NCBI GenBank assembly: GCA_017893485.1 | Contig: CM030364.1 | Coordinates: 250,407,122 to 250,471,121 of the forward strand | Direction of reading: 5' to 3' | Source: Hemerocallis citrina | Lineage: Eukaryota; Streptophyta; Magnoliopsida; Asparagales; Asphodelaceae | DNA length: 64,000 nt | Shown here: one piece after another, positions 21,928 through 32,826 of the stretch | Layout of the letters: each line of letters opens with the position of its first letter | Position numbering within the stretch: position 1 is the first letter of the stretch | Notes under the pieces: model-generated | Databases searched by the model: none | Seen by the model: the letters and a program-made list of their open reading frames with translations, nothing else | What the model was told of the DNA's origin: nothing | Made by a program: the position numbers and the translations under genes

Positions 21928-22902
21928 GTAACCCTAGCCCATATACATCAATTTACCAGCCGCACTTCTCTATCTCGGACCCCTCGGAGCTACACATCCT
22001 TTACCGGCCATGTTCGTCGTTGTTTCTACCATATCTTCTTCTAGTGCCTTTCCCTAGGTTTAATTAGCATCATCACAACCTAGATACTGATTTACACTCC
22101 TACCGGGCTTAACAAACACCGAGAACGATGACCCCATATTGACCACTTCTCAAATTAATTTCTCATTTCAATCAATTGTCGGTACATGAGTCTCATTTAG
22201 CATCTAAAATACAACAATCATCTCATTAATAGAAATTTAGTCATGAATAGCTTCAACACAAATCTCTCATTCTTTATTCAAGTATCATTCACTTAATTCA
22301 TTTCCTTCATAATTTTTGATCATGCAATAATTGAATAACATTTAGAAAGCAATGCTTTTAATCAGCTTCTCGATGACCAACACTTAGTTAATTCACTGAA
22401 ATTATTTACTTCGACAATTTCTCACATTCTTTGATTAAATAAAGCTTCTCACATTATCCATAGTTTGAGTACTACTTTCTTTTCTAATATCAAATTCTAT
22501 AAAAAGCCTCTCAATAAAACAATTTATTAGGACTTCGATTTCAAAACTTCTGTTCGTATTTTCATTCAATTATTCAATCTCTTCCATTATTTTTCCTAAG
22601 CCCAAAGATCGTATTCACACTATCTCTTAAAAATATTCAATTTCTTTAATCAATCAACCCAATTTGTTTCTTATTATAACATTAATCCATAACTCATCAA
22701 CATGAATATAAATTTTTGACTTCTAATATATACTCAAAATAGTGAGAAAATATTTCTAATTGTCTAAATAATATTTAGAAATTATTCTGTAATTTTCCCC
22801 AAATTTTAAAAAAGGTCAAAACACTAAAAAATTCCAAAAAACGAAAAAAATGCACACTTATGTGCACCGATTCAAACCCAGGACCCAAAGGCCCACCGAG
22901 CG
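21928..22902 (-). mobile_element. Solo LTR A, part 2
   Basis: Continuation of LTR A after element B. Its right end (22864-22897) is the B-box half of a tRNA-like module on the minus strand (TCCTGGGTTTGAATC), cut by LTR E at 22903. Confidence 0.8.
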
Positions 22903-25900
22903 TGTAACACCCTGAATTCCAGAACAGACTGAATTCGAAGTTCCACGAGATCTTTACACTTCTCTTTGTACAATTTTACAAGGAAATTTAAACTTTCATT
23001 ACATCAGAGTTACAACTTGAATTACATTTAAACAGCGGAAGTCATTTACAATAATTACATGAATAAAAAGTACAACACTTGAAATATTCTTTAAGTAGCT
23101 TGCATACTTAATCATGTCAACTTCTTTATCCTGCATAGAAACTATGGGCTCGTCAGTTCATTCAACTGACGCAAGGATATAAAACATCAATTTTCTCCTA
23201 CTTAGAAAGCACACACTTGTCACAAGCAAAACTACGGGGACTATCCTATAGATGTCGTGTTGTGTTGTGCACTTAGTCCTTAATGCAGTTTTTATGTTAT
23301 ATGACACTAATGCGCACTTGTTCGGATTTTATGCATCCCATACTACATAAGTCCGAGGGCAAGCCCCTAATCGTACTTCATCTTATAGGGTTCGATCCTT
23401 TGCTATGACTTAAACTACTACGATAACTACGGTAAGTATCCTATATATTCTATGATCTACGAGCCCATGTCCAGGCAGCCTGGAGGGGAATCCCATGCAC
23501 TGACATGACGCATCAAGCAGGCAGACTATGGACAATTCAACCTCCGCCATGGAACGATGGCACCACCCGTAGTCACCAAACACCCCACAAGCGTTGCCAC
23601 CGGGATGATAATTCCGGAGTAGTGCTCACGCCATGTCATGACGCATCAAGCAGGCAGTCTGTGAATCACTCTCACACCGCCAATCCGATGATCCTCATAC
23701 TCGTGTTTTTCTTTCATTTTCGTCACATCACCACTATGTATCTAAATCCTTAGTTTATTTGAATCATGAATAAAATCAACCCCTAGAGTTAGCTCTTTCC
23801 TCTATACCGGCCTTAATCAACAACTTGACCATCTTGGTCTTTCTTCTCAATAATTTATCTTAATAATTTATCTCAATAATTATAACTCATTCAATTGCCG
23901 GTAATAGGACTTAGCTACCCTCTAGTTCAAAATCTCATCTCATGTTCATAAATTGAGTATTCACACTCACCAATAATTTCATAAGTCATCATGATTTTCT
24001 TCATTTAATTCTTGTATTACTTTTCACAATAATGAGACAAGATAGTTTCATTTCACAATTTCTCAAATTACAAATTTAATCTCAATAATCTCTTGCATTC
24101 ACAAGTCTAGAAATCTCATTTAGTTAACCTAAACAAGTTATTCACATTTGCATTAAAATAATTTTCCATAATTTTCCTTAAAGAAGAGAATGCATATTGT
24201 TTAAATTATCACATAAAACACACTTATAATCCATTTAATCTTGATCTTTAATTTCATCAATCCATAGAAATTTTCTAGATAAGTCCAAATTGATCTCTGG
24301 ATAATTAATATAATTTTTATAAATTAATTTCACAAAAAGAACCATTTAAAAATATTCATTTTCCCCAAAAAATCAAAAAAACCAAAACCTTCGCCGAAGC
24401 CAGGTTTCGAACCCGCACCAGCAGCAGCAGCATGCGCTACAGTAACGTTACTGTGGCGCAGCAGCTGACCAAAGGGGACAGAGCACCCACACGTCACACA
24501 GGGGGTTTTAATCCACTTATACTCAGTGTCTCGGTATTGGGTTATTTTCAAAAACAAAAATAAAGAGTGTATGCCAAGATTTGAACCCATGACCCTCTAC
24601 TATAGTGACGTTTTTAATTTGCACCCACTGACCAGAATGGACAGAGTGACTCACCCATAGAGAAATAATTCCAATTGGTTTTGTTCAAGACTGTAACTAT
24701 TCTAGTTTGTTAAAGAGACTCATTTCTTCAAAAAATGTAATTTGTTCTTCATTAGAACAAAATAATTTCCTGATTCAAAATAACCAGTAATTTGGGGGTT
24801 TTTTAAAGCCATTAAATTCTCATTTCTCATATAGAGTACCTCTTTTTTATTCCTACAATTATACATGAAAATTCACTTAATGTTCTATTAACAAATTTCT
24901 TTTCCAAGGGACATTTTTCTTGAGTTCTTTCAATCTTAAAGTAGTTCTTCTTTATTAGACTAAGGAGTTTTTCTTCTTTCTTTTTGATTAACACACAAAT
25001 TGATGACCTCTTAAATTTGTCCTAAATAATAAAATGTTCATTTCTCTCGACAATTAACATACAACTTTAGGATTATTTAATAAAAATCACACTAATCATG
25101 AATATGCATAATTTAATAATCAATCTTATTTTAATAATGTAGAGATTTTCATAATTATCCTTTTCCACATAAACACATTTCTCAAAGTTGCACTTTTTTC
25201 ATAAACACAAATATTTCGACATAGAGAAACATTTATTCTAATTTAGCATGCTAGATCAATATCCAAATATCACAACCACAAACATATCATTCACTCAATT
25301 TCACATATGCTTCATTTTCACCTTAATCATGGTATTATCAAAGAGCAATATTTTCATCTATTTGTTCTAGCATGATTAGCACACAACTTAGCATGATACA
25401 ACTTAGAAGTTAGAGAAAATTTCCCACCTTATTGGAGAGAAAACAAAATGAACTCCTAAGAACTCCTAGATTGATCAAAAGGGGTCTTCTCCTCCGAGTT
25501 TGAGCCACCACAAGTCGTCTCCTACTAGCCTTGAAGCAACCCGAGCCTCCCTTGCTCCTTGAAGAAAACCGGCCACCAATGGGAATGAAGAACACACAAA
25601 CACAACTCTCAATCTTTTGAACTCACTAAACTCTCAATCTTTTACTCTCTAATTGTATTTCTTTATCTTTCTCTTTTGATATAAATTAGGTGTGAGTATA
25701 CTAATGGGGGGGGGGGGGGTATTTATACAAATTTTTGAGTGGATTGTATGGCTAGGATTAGATCAAATAGTTAGGGATTACGGGCTAGGATGAGTTTGGG
25801 AGTTGCCATAACCACCCATGAATGAGATAACCACCTCACCACTACTCCTATTCTCCCTCTCCACTTATGCACAATCCGGCCTCACTCAAGGGTGTGCTTT

Positions 25901-26274
25901 GCACACTCTAGTGCATTCACGTACTACCCTAGTGTTCCCCACTTACAAGTTGTAATGTTAGTTTAATTAATTGTCTATTATTTGAGTCTACACTACAAGT
26001 TAGGCTAAAATAGAGAAGAATTAAATTACATGGTCTCACTAATGGGCCAAGAGACTATGGGTTCTACTAATTTAGTTAATTAATTAACTAGTGTGGGCTA
26101 CAAGGAGACAAATTAGGCTTAGGATTAAATTAAGCTTTCTAAAAAGAGAATAAATGGGTATTACTAGTTTATGAAATATTTTTAGAGAAATGCATGCATA
26201 AATTTGCACGTGCACAACACGTAATATCAAACAACTCCAAATATAAATAAGATTTGAAAATTCAGGGTGTTACA
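22903..26274 (-). mobile_element. Solo LTR E (3,372 bp)
   Basis: Minus-strand copy reading from 26274 to 22903, with TG...CA ends and the perfect duplication GAGCG (22898-22902, 26275-26279). In its own direction: TATAAATA (25727-25720), a C run (G14 on plus, 25706-25719), donor AAG|GTGGGA (25428/25427), two tRNA-like modules (24650-24572 with GGTCAGTGGGTGC ... GGGTTCAAATC; 24480-24395 with GGGTTCGAAACC), the family block (23370-23301), a perfect 8-bp-arm hairpin CGTCAGTT/AACTGACG (23171-23151) and acceptor ATGCAG|G (23131/23130). No coding domain. Confidence 0.9.
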
Positions 26275-26279
26275 GAGCG

Positions 26280-27709
26280 CCAAGTGGCGACCCCAGGCGC
26301 ATCCACGCCCCACTAGCCACTCAAACCAAGTACCATAACTGATTAGAGGATGGTTTTATTAATTATAACTCCAGTCTCTGTTCATTGCTCTATTTTAATT
26401 TCTTCTTATACTCTACAACTTTATTTGTTTTCCCAATTTAATAGTTTACAAATTGTGTCTACAATCTCCAGAAATGTTTATCTATTAATTTTAACAATAA
26501 TAAAAATTATTTTTTATACATACAAATTATAAAATGGTGATTTTTAGAAACAACATAACCATACATATTTATTTATTAATAAAACTATTTCTTTCAACCC
26601 CAATTCAAGATTTCATAACTTTTCCTTCCTCTCCCTATCAATTTCATGAGAATAATTCATTCACATTTAATCTACAACTCTCCCTATTGTTTACCCAACT
26701 TGTTTATACAGTTTAACAATTTGTGCATTAAAGATCATTTCCAATTAATGCAACTCAACATGGCATACTAACATGCATCCAACAATACTTCCACAACTTC
26801 TATTTGTATTTTTCAAGTTACTAACATGACAAATTATAAAGGACATTCTATCTAGCATGCAATTGCTTCTAACAAAATCAATACCACAAGCAAATTAACC
26901 ACATTAGAAGTTTACAATTCATGCCACAAAATCATCACAACTAGTTGAACATGCATACTACAAATTCATCAAGAAAGTAAGGAAAATCACCTACCTTTTT
27001 GAAGAAACGAAATTAGAACTCCTAGAATGAAAGCTCCTAGTTCCACACCGATTGCCTAGCACTTCTCCTCCTAGAAAAAGCAACTCCAAGCTCCAAGAGT
27101 GAAAGATCCGGAATCTCCCTCTAGCTTTCTTTCTTTTCTTTCTTTTAATTCTTTAGATTAGGTGCAAATAACATACACTGGAGTGGGGGGGGGTGTTACA
27201 TAGGGAATTTGTGTGGCTAGAATTAACTCCACTACCCAAATAAGTACCCATGAACTCACCCCCACTCTCCAGTCTCCCACTTTCTCATGATGGCTGGCCA
27301 ACCTTGCTTGGGGTGCACAACACGTGCACGTGCATGTGCACCCCATGTGCACACTCATTCTTATTTATTTTTATGTATTGTTAATTGTTAGTAGCTACTA
27401 GTTTGTTACGAGACAAGTGTAGAAAAAGTGTACAAAATAAATGTAGGATTTATTTGTGGGCATCTCATTATTTTCTAGTGGGCTTCTTATGTTTTTCTAA
27501 TTTTTTTAAATTTATTCCAATGGGATTAAATTAGTCTTTTGGGCCTATGGACTTAATTAAGAAAGAATAATGAGAAAAAAATAAAAGAAAACTTACGTAT
27601 AACTTAGGAAAAAAAATCAGAACAAAAAATTAGATAAAATTGCACGTGCGTTTCACATGCAAAAATGGAAAATGTTTTTTTATTTAAAAATTTACTACGG
27701 GATGTTACA
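26280..27709 (-). mobile_element. Solo LTR A, part 3 (5' end of the LTR)
   Basis: Contains the A-box half of the split tRNA-like module (26280-26330, minus-strand GTGGCTAGTGGGG), the splice donor AAG|GTAGGT on the minus strand (26995/26994) and a C run (G9 on plus, 27185-27193). Ends at 27709 with TGTAACATCCC read on the minus strand, followed by the duplication AGTAT. Confidence 0.85.
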
Positions 27710-28240
27710 AGTATCATGCATATTTTAAAATATCTGGAACTAATGAATTAGGTTTATATTATTCTTATAAACCTAAAAGTTTCAAGCTTGTAGGTTATGC
27801 AAATTAAGAATATCTCTCTGATCCTCATAATGGCCGATCTCAAATAGGTTATGTATTTCTTAGTGGTAATACTGCTATTTCTTGGCGTTCTACTAAACAA
27901 ACTTTAGTAGCTACTTCATTTAACCACTTTGAAATTTTAGCTCTTCATGAAGTTAACTGTGAATATGTATGATTGAGATCTTTAATTCACCATATTCGTA
28001 GTTCTAGTCAGCTACCTTTTATTACAGAAGTTCTGAGAATTATCTTCGAAGACAATGCTGCATGTATAGCACATATTAAAGAATGTTTCATTAAAGGAGA
28101 CCGGAACAAGCATATTTCAACAAAATTCTTCTTTACTCACCAACTTCAGAAGAACAATGAGGTTGAAGTAAAATAAGTTCATTCTAGTGACAAGCTAGCT
28201 GACATTTTCACTAAGTCTCTGCCAAAGGCAATCTTCCAGA
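27710..28240 (+). pseudogene. Old Ty1/copia pol relic, part 2 (RNase H)
   Basis: Continues the gene broken at 4393. Conserved copia RNase H pieces are visible: LGLYYSYKPK, FKLVGYAN, GRSQIGYVFLSGNTAISW, LVATSFNHFEILALHE, IIFEDNAACIAH, KHISTKFFFTHQL and LADIFTKSLPK. It has at least one frameshift near 27740 and stops at 27806, 27970 and 28174. The original catalytic acidic residues are only partly kept. Sirevirus SIRE1 interrupts it at 28241 with duplication CCAGA. Confidence 0.88.
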
Positions 28241-29644
28241 TGTAGATTCTTGATTTTGATGACTACAACACAATACAAAATTGTTCTCTATTACATATCT
28301 TTTGCAGTGTGTATCAAAAGTGTTCAAGGTAGCATTCAAAGCTAATACAATGTGATGAAGCTTTCAAAAGTACTTGCTCAAGCCACAAAGACAAGATCAA
28401 GCCACTAAGACTCAAGTTCAAGTTCAAGACTTTCAAGAGTTTCAAGTTTCAAGTTCACGAATTTCAAGAGCTACAGTTGAACAAATGACTTGTAATATTG
28501 TTTGTATTATTTGTGAGTCTTAGAATCTTGCAAAAGCCTTGTCACACACACACTCACACATTCCCTAAATAAAGAAAAATATTTTACAAAATCAAAATGT
28601 CAAAACAAAGCTTGTATAAGTTCAGCTGATTGAGTACCAGCCGACTTACTCTTGGAAGCAGTCGACTGTTAGAGTACGAAACTGACTGAACTCACTCAAG
28701 CTCTGACCAGTCGACTCTTATGGCAACCCAGTCGACTGTTCAAGCCGTTTTTGATAGTTTTCTGAATTTAGAACTTGTTTTTCAAATTAAATCATTTTTA
28801 CTGTCGTTGTATGGTAGTTGGGATACGTTTTCTCAACGTTCAAGAGTTTCTAACTCTTTATAAAGTATAGTTTTCAAATGAAAAAGGTCCCTCTACAACT
28901 TAACTTTTTTTCAAGTCTTTTACTTTTTGAGAAGAAGAAGAACAAGCATATACTTTCTTTAAGACTTTGTTCTCTGATTTTCAGTCTAGTATAACATTGA
29001 ATTCGTTCTAGACTAAAGTCAGAAGTCGACCTATAGCCAATATACAAAAAGCACTTTCACATACAAGGCTTTAGGTTGTTGTAAAACTCTTTTTGTTGTT
29101 GTTTCACTCTCCGGTTGTGAGAGTGGTTCTCTCGGTTGGAGAGTAGGACTCTTGGTTTAGAGTCGGTTTCACTCTAGGGTGTAGAGTGAGTTTTGCTCTC
29201 TCTAGTGGTGAGAGAGATCTACGGATTTGACATAGTTGTTGTCAAAGGCCGTAGAGTATTCTTGTAACTTTTTCAAGAATAGTGGAAAATCTCAAGTGGG
29301 TTGCTTGGGGACTGGATGTAGGTCGGGAGGACCGAACCAGGGTACATCGTGGTGTTTGCAGTGTTGACTCTCTGTGGTTGTATTCTCTAAACTTGCATTT
29401 TTAATTTTTCTGAGTTTCTTGTGTAAATCGAGTCTGGTCAGTCTACTGCCTTATTCTCTAAGTCGACTTAACAGACTTGTAACTCTTCAGTTAAATTACT
29501 CTTCTTATCTGACACTTGAGTCGATTGCCTTCTCTTTTCAGTCGACTTAACAGTGTGAAAATTTTAATTTATTGATTAATTTTATACAACACTATTCACC
29601 CCCCCTCCCTCTAGTTTTATTTACCTTGCATACAGGATCTAACA
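28241..29644 (+). mobile_element. SIRE1 5' LTR (1,404 bp)
   Basis: TGTAGATTCTTG...GGATCTAACA, flanked upstream by CCAGA (28236-28240), which recurs after the 3' LTR (40083-40087). Contains TATAAA (28859-28864), an array of about seven hairpins (29105-29282), repeated CAGTCGACTG motifs, and near its end ACACTATTCACCCCCC, typical of Sirevirus LTR ends. Confidence 0.93.
29105..29282 (+). other. Tandem hairpin array in Sirevirus leader
   Basis: Consecutive short stem-loops: CACTCTC/GAGAGTG; CTCTC/GAGAG; GACTCT/AGAGTC; CACTCTA/TAGAGTG; CTCTCTC/GAGAGAG; CTACGG+TTTGACA/TGTCAAA+CCGTAG; TATTCTTG/CAAGAATA. It lies about 245 bp downstream of TATAAA, so it should be transcribed. It is present at 39540-39716, 48096-48271, 55894-56074 and 62953-63134 in the other Sirevirus LTRs. 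Confidence 0.75.
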
Positions 29645-29662
29645 CTTAGTATCAGAGCCTGG
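29645..29662 (+). other. SIRE1 primer binding site
   Basis: CTTAGTATCAGAGCCTGG follows the LTR directly. It is a variant of the initiator tRNA-Met site TGGTATCAGAGC; the same variant context is found in SIRE2. Confidence 0.75.
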
Positions 29663-29671
29663 TTGAGTGCA

Positions 29672-30634
29672 ATGACATCTATTTCAAATGCAAGTCAATA
29701 CCATGAAGGTCAATTCATACAAAGGTCACCTCTCTTTGATGGAACAAACTGCAACTATTGGAAGTGTAGAATGAAGATCAACCTACAGTCGATCAACTAT
29801 GAGATTTGGAACATGACCGAGACAGAATATACCGTACCTACAATTTTCTATGCACAATGGAACGTTGACATGAAGAACAACACCATGAACAATGCAAAGG
29901 CGATGAATGCTCTCTTTTGTGCACTTACCAAAGAAGAATTCAATCGTGTGTCAAACACAACAACGGCTCACCAAATATGACACACTCTTAAGGTAACACA
30001 TGAAGGTACCAATAAGCTCAAAGAATCTAAAATCTCTGTTCTTGTTCACAGGTTCGAAATGTTCCGTATGAAGGAGAACGAAAATGTGTCGGACATGGTA
30101 ACAAGGTTCACGGATATCACAAATTCTCTTGTGGCTCTTTGAAAGACATATTCGCAAGCAGAAATGGTGAGGAAAGTTCTTTGTGCCCTAACCCCCGAAT
30201 GGGAGAAGAAGACCACCGCTATAGAAGAAGCCAACGATGTAACACAACTCTCTCTTGAGAATCTTGTGGAAAATTTAATGGCATATGAAGTACAACTAGA
30301 AGAACGCAAGAAGGATCTAGAACCTCAAAAGGCAAAGAAGAAGACTCTTGCTTTCAAGGCCATGTCCGATTCAGAAGATGAAGAAGAAGATGAAAAAGAA
30401 ATAGCCATGTTCACTAGAAAATTCAAGAAATTTCTTCAAAAGGGTAAATTCAATTCTAAGTTTAAATATACTAATGATCTTCCCACTTGTTTCAAGTGTA
30501 ACAAGACAGGTCATATGAAGAAGGATTGTTCGTTAGAAAATGCAAAATCAAAAGGGAAAGTTCCTAACTTCAAGAAGGACAAGTACACAAAGAACAAGTA
30601 CATGAAGAACAAGAAGGTATATCAAGCAACTTGA
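29672..30634 (+). pseudogene. SIRE1 gag
   Basis: ATG at 29672 begins MTSISNASQYHEGQ; LFDGTNCNYWKCRMKI is the copia/Sirevirus GAG N-terminal signature. The frame breaks at TGA 29978 (SIRE2 has Trp here) and at TGA 30140 (Glu in SIRE2). An acidic stretch (SDSEDEEEDEKE) and then the nucleic-acid-binding zinc knuckle CFKCNKTGHMKKDC lie near 30490-30530. GAG would form the capsid-like particle; this copy cannot encode it whole. A stop at 30632 (Trp in SIRE2) precedes a coiled-coil-like linker. Confidence 0.88.
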
Positions 30635-31539
30635 GATGATAGAGACTCATCATCCGAAGAAGAGAATGAAGAATCAAATGAAGTCGCAAATGTGTGCTTC
30701 ATGGCTACTCGAAATGATGTAAGTGAAAATTTTGATTCAAATGATTTATTAGAAGCATTTAATGAGGTTTTTCAAGAACTGAAAAAGGAGAAGATAAGAG
30801 TTAAAAATTTAGAGAAAGTTAATCAAATACTTTCTCAAGAAAATCTTGACTTAAATGGTTAAGTCAAGTCTTTAAATTCTCGTCTTTCAAACTTAAATAT
30901 AGATCTTGTATCTCTTAAGAAAAATTATGAAGAGATATCCAAAAATATATTTAAGTTCAACAAAGAAAAAGAGAATTTAAATGAAGTTCTCCAAAACCAA
31001 GTTCAATTTAATAAAAAGTTTGGACTAGGTTTTCAAAAAACTCTTGAAAAACATCATTCTTCTAATAATACGAGTAGTAATAAGATTGATTTTGTTTCTA
31101 GTATGAAAAGGAAGTTATATGATTATTTTGAAAAACCAAAAATTAATTTTGATCATGAAAAGAGTAATCCTTCTGTTCAGACCAGTCAACTGACCCAAAA
31201 ATTCGGTCATCTGCCCAGAGGTTTGGAGTCTTATTCAAAAAGACGAAAACCTCATATAAGTCGACTTATTTCACCTCCCAGTCGGCTGACTTCACAAAAT
31301 AGTTGACTGAAGGGTACAATAAAGTTGACTGAACAGACTAAAAATATTTGGGTTCCAGTCAACCTAAGTCTAAATGATAGGATTACTTATATAAATTCTT
31401 TTATTCATAATGTGTGTAATTCTGTAAATTATTTACCTCCTTTTGGTGGTAAATCAAACTCACTTTGGGTTTGGTTTCCCAAACACTAATGTCTTTTGGA
31501 CCCAATGAAAAGGGTACAATATTCACAATTCTTATTTTA
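30635..31539 (+). pseudogene. SIRE1 gag-pol linker region
   Basis: Asn/Lys/Glu-rich sequence (for example FQELKKEKIRVKNLEKVN) predicts coiled coil and corresponds to the long GAG C-terminus of Sireviruses. Several stops occur. From 31180 to 31340 the DNA again carries dispersed GTCGACT motifs. Confidence 0.7.
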
Positions 31540-32826
31540 TAGGTACCTAAAAGAGAACGTTGGATACTTGACAGCGGATGCTCTAAACATATGAATGGCC
31601 ATGCAAACCTACTTTCTTCCATACAAGAGATAGATGGAGGAACTGTTACGTTCGGTAACAACAACGGAAAGGTCATTGGAATAGGCATGGTCGGTAAGAA
31701 CACTACCCCTACTATTGAAGAGGTATTTCTAGTTAGTGGTTTAAAGCATAATCTGTTAAGTATTGGTCAACTTTGTGATAAGGGTTATAAAATAGTCTTT
31801 GAAAAAGATGCATGCTTAATCTATGACTCATCTATGCAAAAAAGTGATCTTTCAAGGTTTTAGGAAAAATAATATATATGAATTATGTTTAAAAACAAAT
31901 GATTTTTCAAATGATTTTTGTTTAGTTGCTTCTAACAATGATTCATGGCTTTGGCATAAGAGATTTGGCCATGTGAATATGAAAAACATTGCTAAATTAT
32001 CTAAGAATAACCTAGTTAAAGGATTGCCAAAATTATCTTTTAAAAAGGATAAGATGTGTGATGCATGTCAACTAGGAAAACAAGTAAAATCTACTTTTAA
32101 AACAAAAGAAATTATTTCTACTAGTAGGCCTCTCGAATTAATCCATATGGATTTATTTGGTCTTACTAGAGTCGCTTCTTTAAATAAAAGTATATATGTA
32201 TTTATTTTAGTAGATGATTTTTCAAGATTTACATGGGTATTCTTTTTAAAACATAAAAATGAAGCCTTTGAAGAATTTGCAAATTTTTGCAAACGAATTC
32301 AAAATAAAAAATCTCTAACCATAGTCACTATTAGAAGTGATCATGGTGGAGAATTTGAGAATAAAACATTTTCAGAATATTGCAACAAGAATGATATAAC
32401 ACAATCATTTGCATTTCCTAGAGCTTCACCCCAAAATGGAGTAGTTGAAAGAAAGAATAGGACTTTGCAAGAATGTGCACGTACTATGCTTGTTGAAAGC
32501 AATTTGCCTAAATACTTCTGGGCTGAAGCTGTTTCTACAGCATGCTATGTTTTAAATAGAATATTGATTAGGCTAAAGCTTAAGAAAACTTGTTATAAAC
32601 TTTTTTATGAACGAATTCCTAAAGTATCATATTTTAAAGTATTTGATTGTAAGTGTTTCATATTAAACACAAAAGATAATTTAGATAAATTTGATGCTAG
32701 ATCTAATGAAGGTATCTTCATTGGATACTCAAATAGGAGTAAGACATATAGAATTTTCAATAAGTCAACTTTGACTATTGAAGAATATATGCATGTTTCA
32801 TTTGATGAATCTTTACCTTCGTCTAA
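31540..32826 (+). pseudogene. SIRE1 pol part 1: protease and integrase
   Basis: Protease: WILDSGCSKHM has an active-site Asp in D-S-G. Integrase: zinc domain H-x-H...CDACQLGKQ, then a DDE core with HMDLFG, SDHGGEF and NGVVERKNRTL (Asp, Asp, Glu). A one-base insertion near 31845 shifts frame between protease and integrase. A TAG at 31540-31542 lies just before VPKRERW and is also in SIRE2. Solo LTR F interrupts the gene at 32827 with duplication TCTAA. Confidence 0.9.

Noticed and set aside
22905..26274. E, D and F as non-LTR DNA transposons with TGTAACACC inverted ends
   Set aside because: TG...CA ends, 5-bp duplications, strong internal polarity (TATA at one end) and the polypurine tract before the 3' LTR of B all fit LTRs better. 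An unusual noncoding LTR-type element is not excluded.
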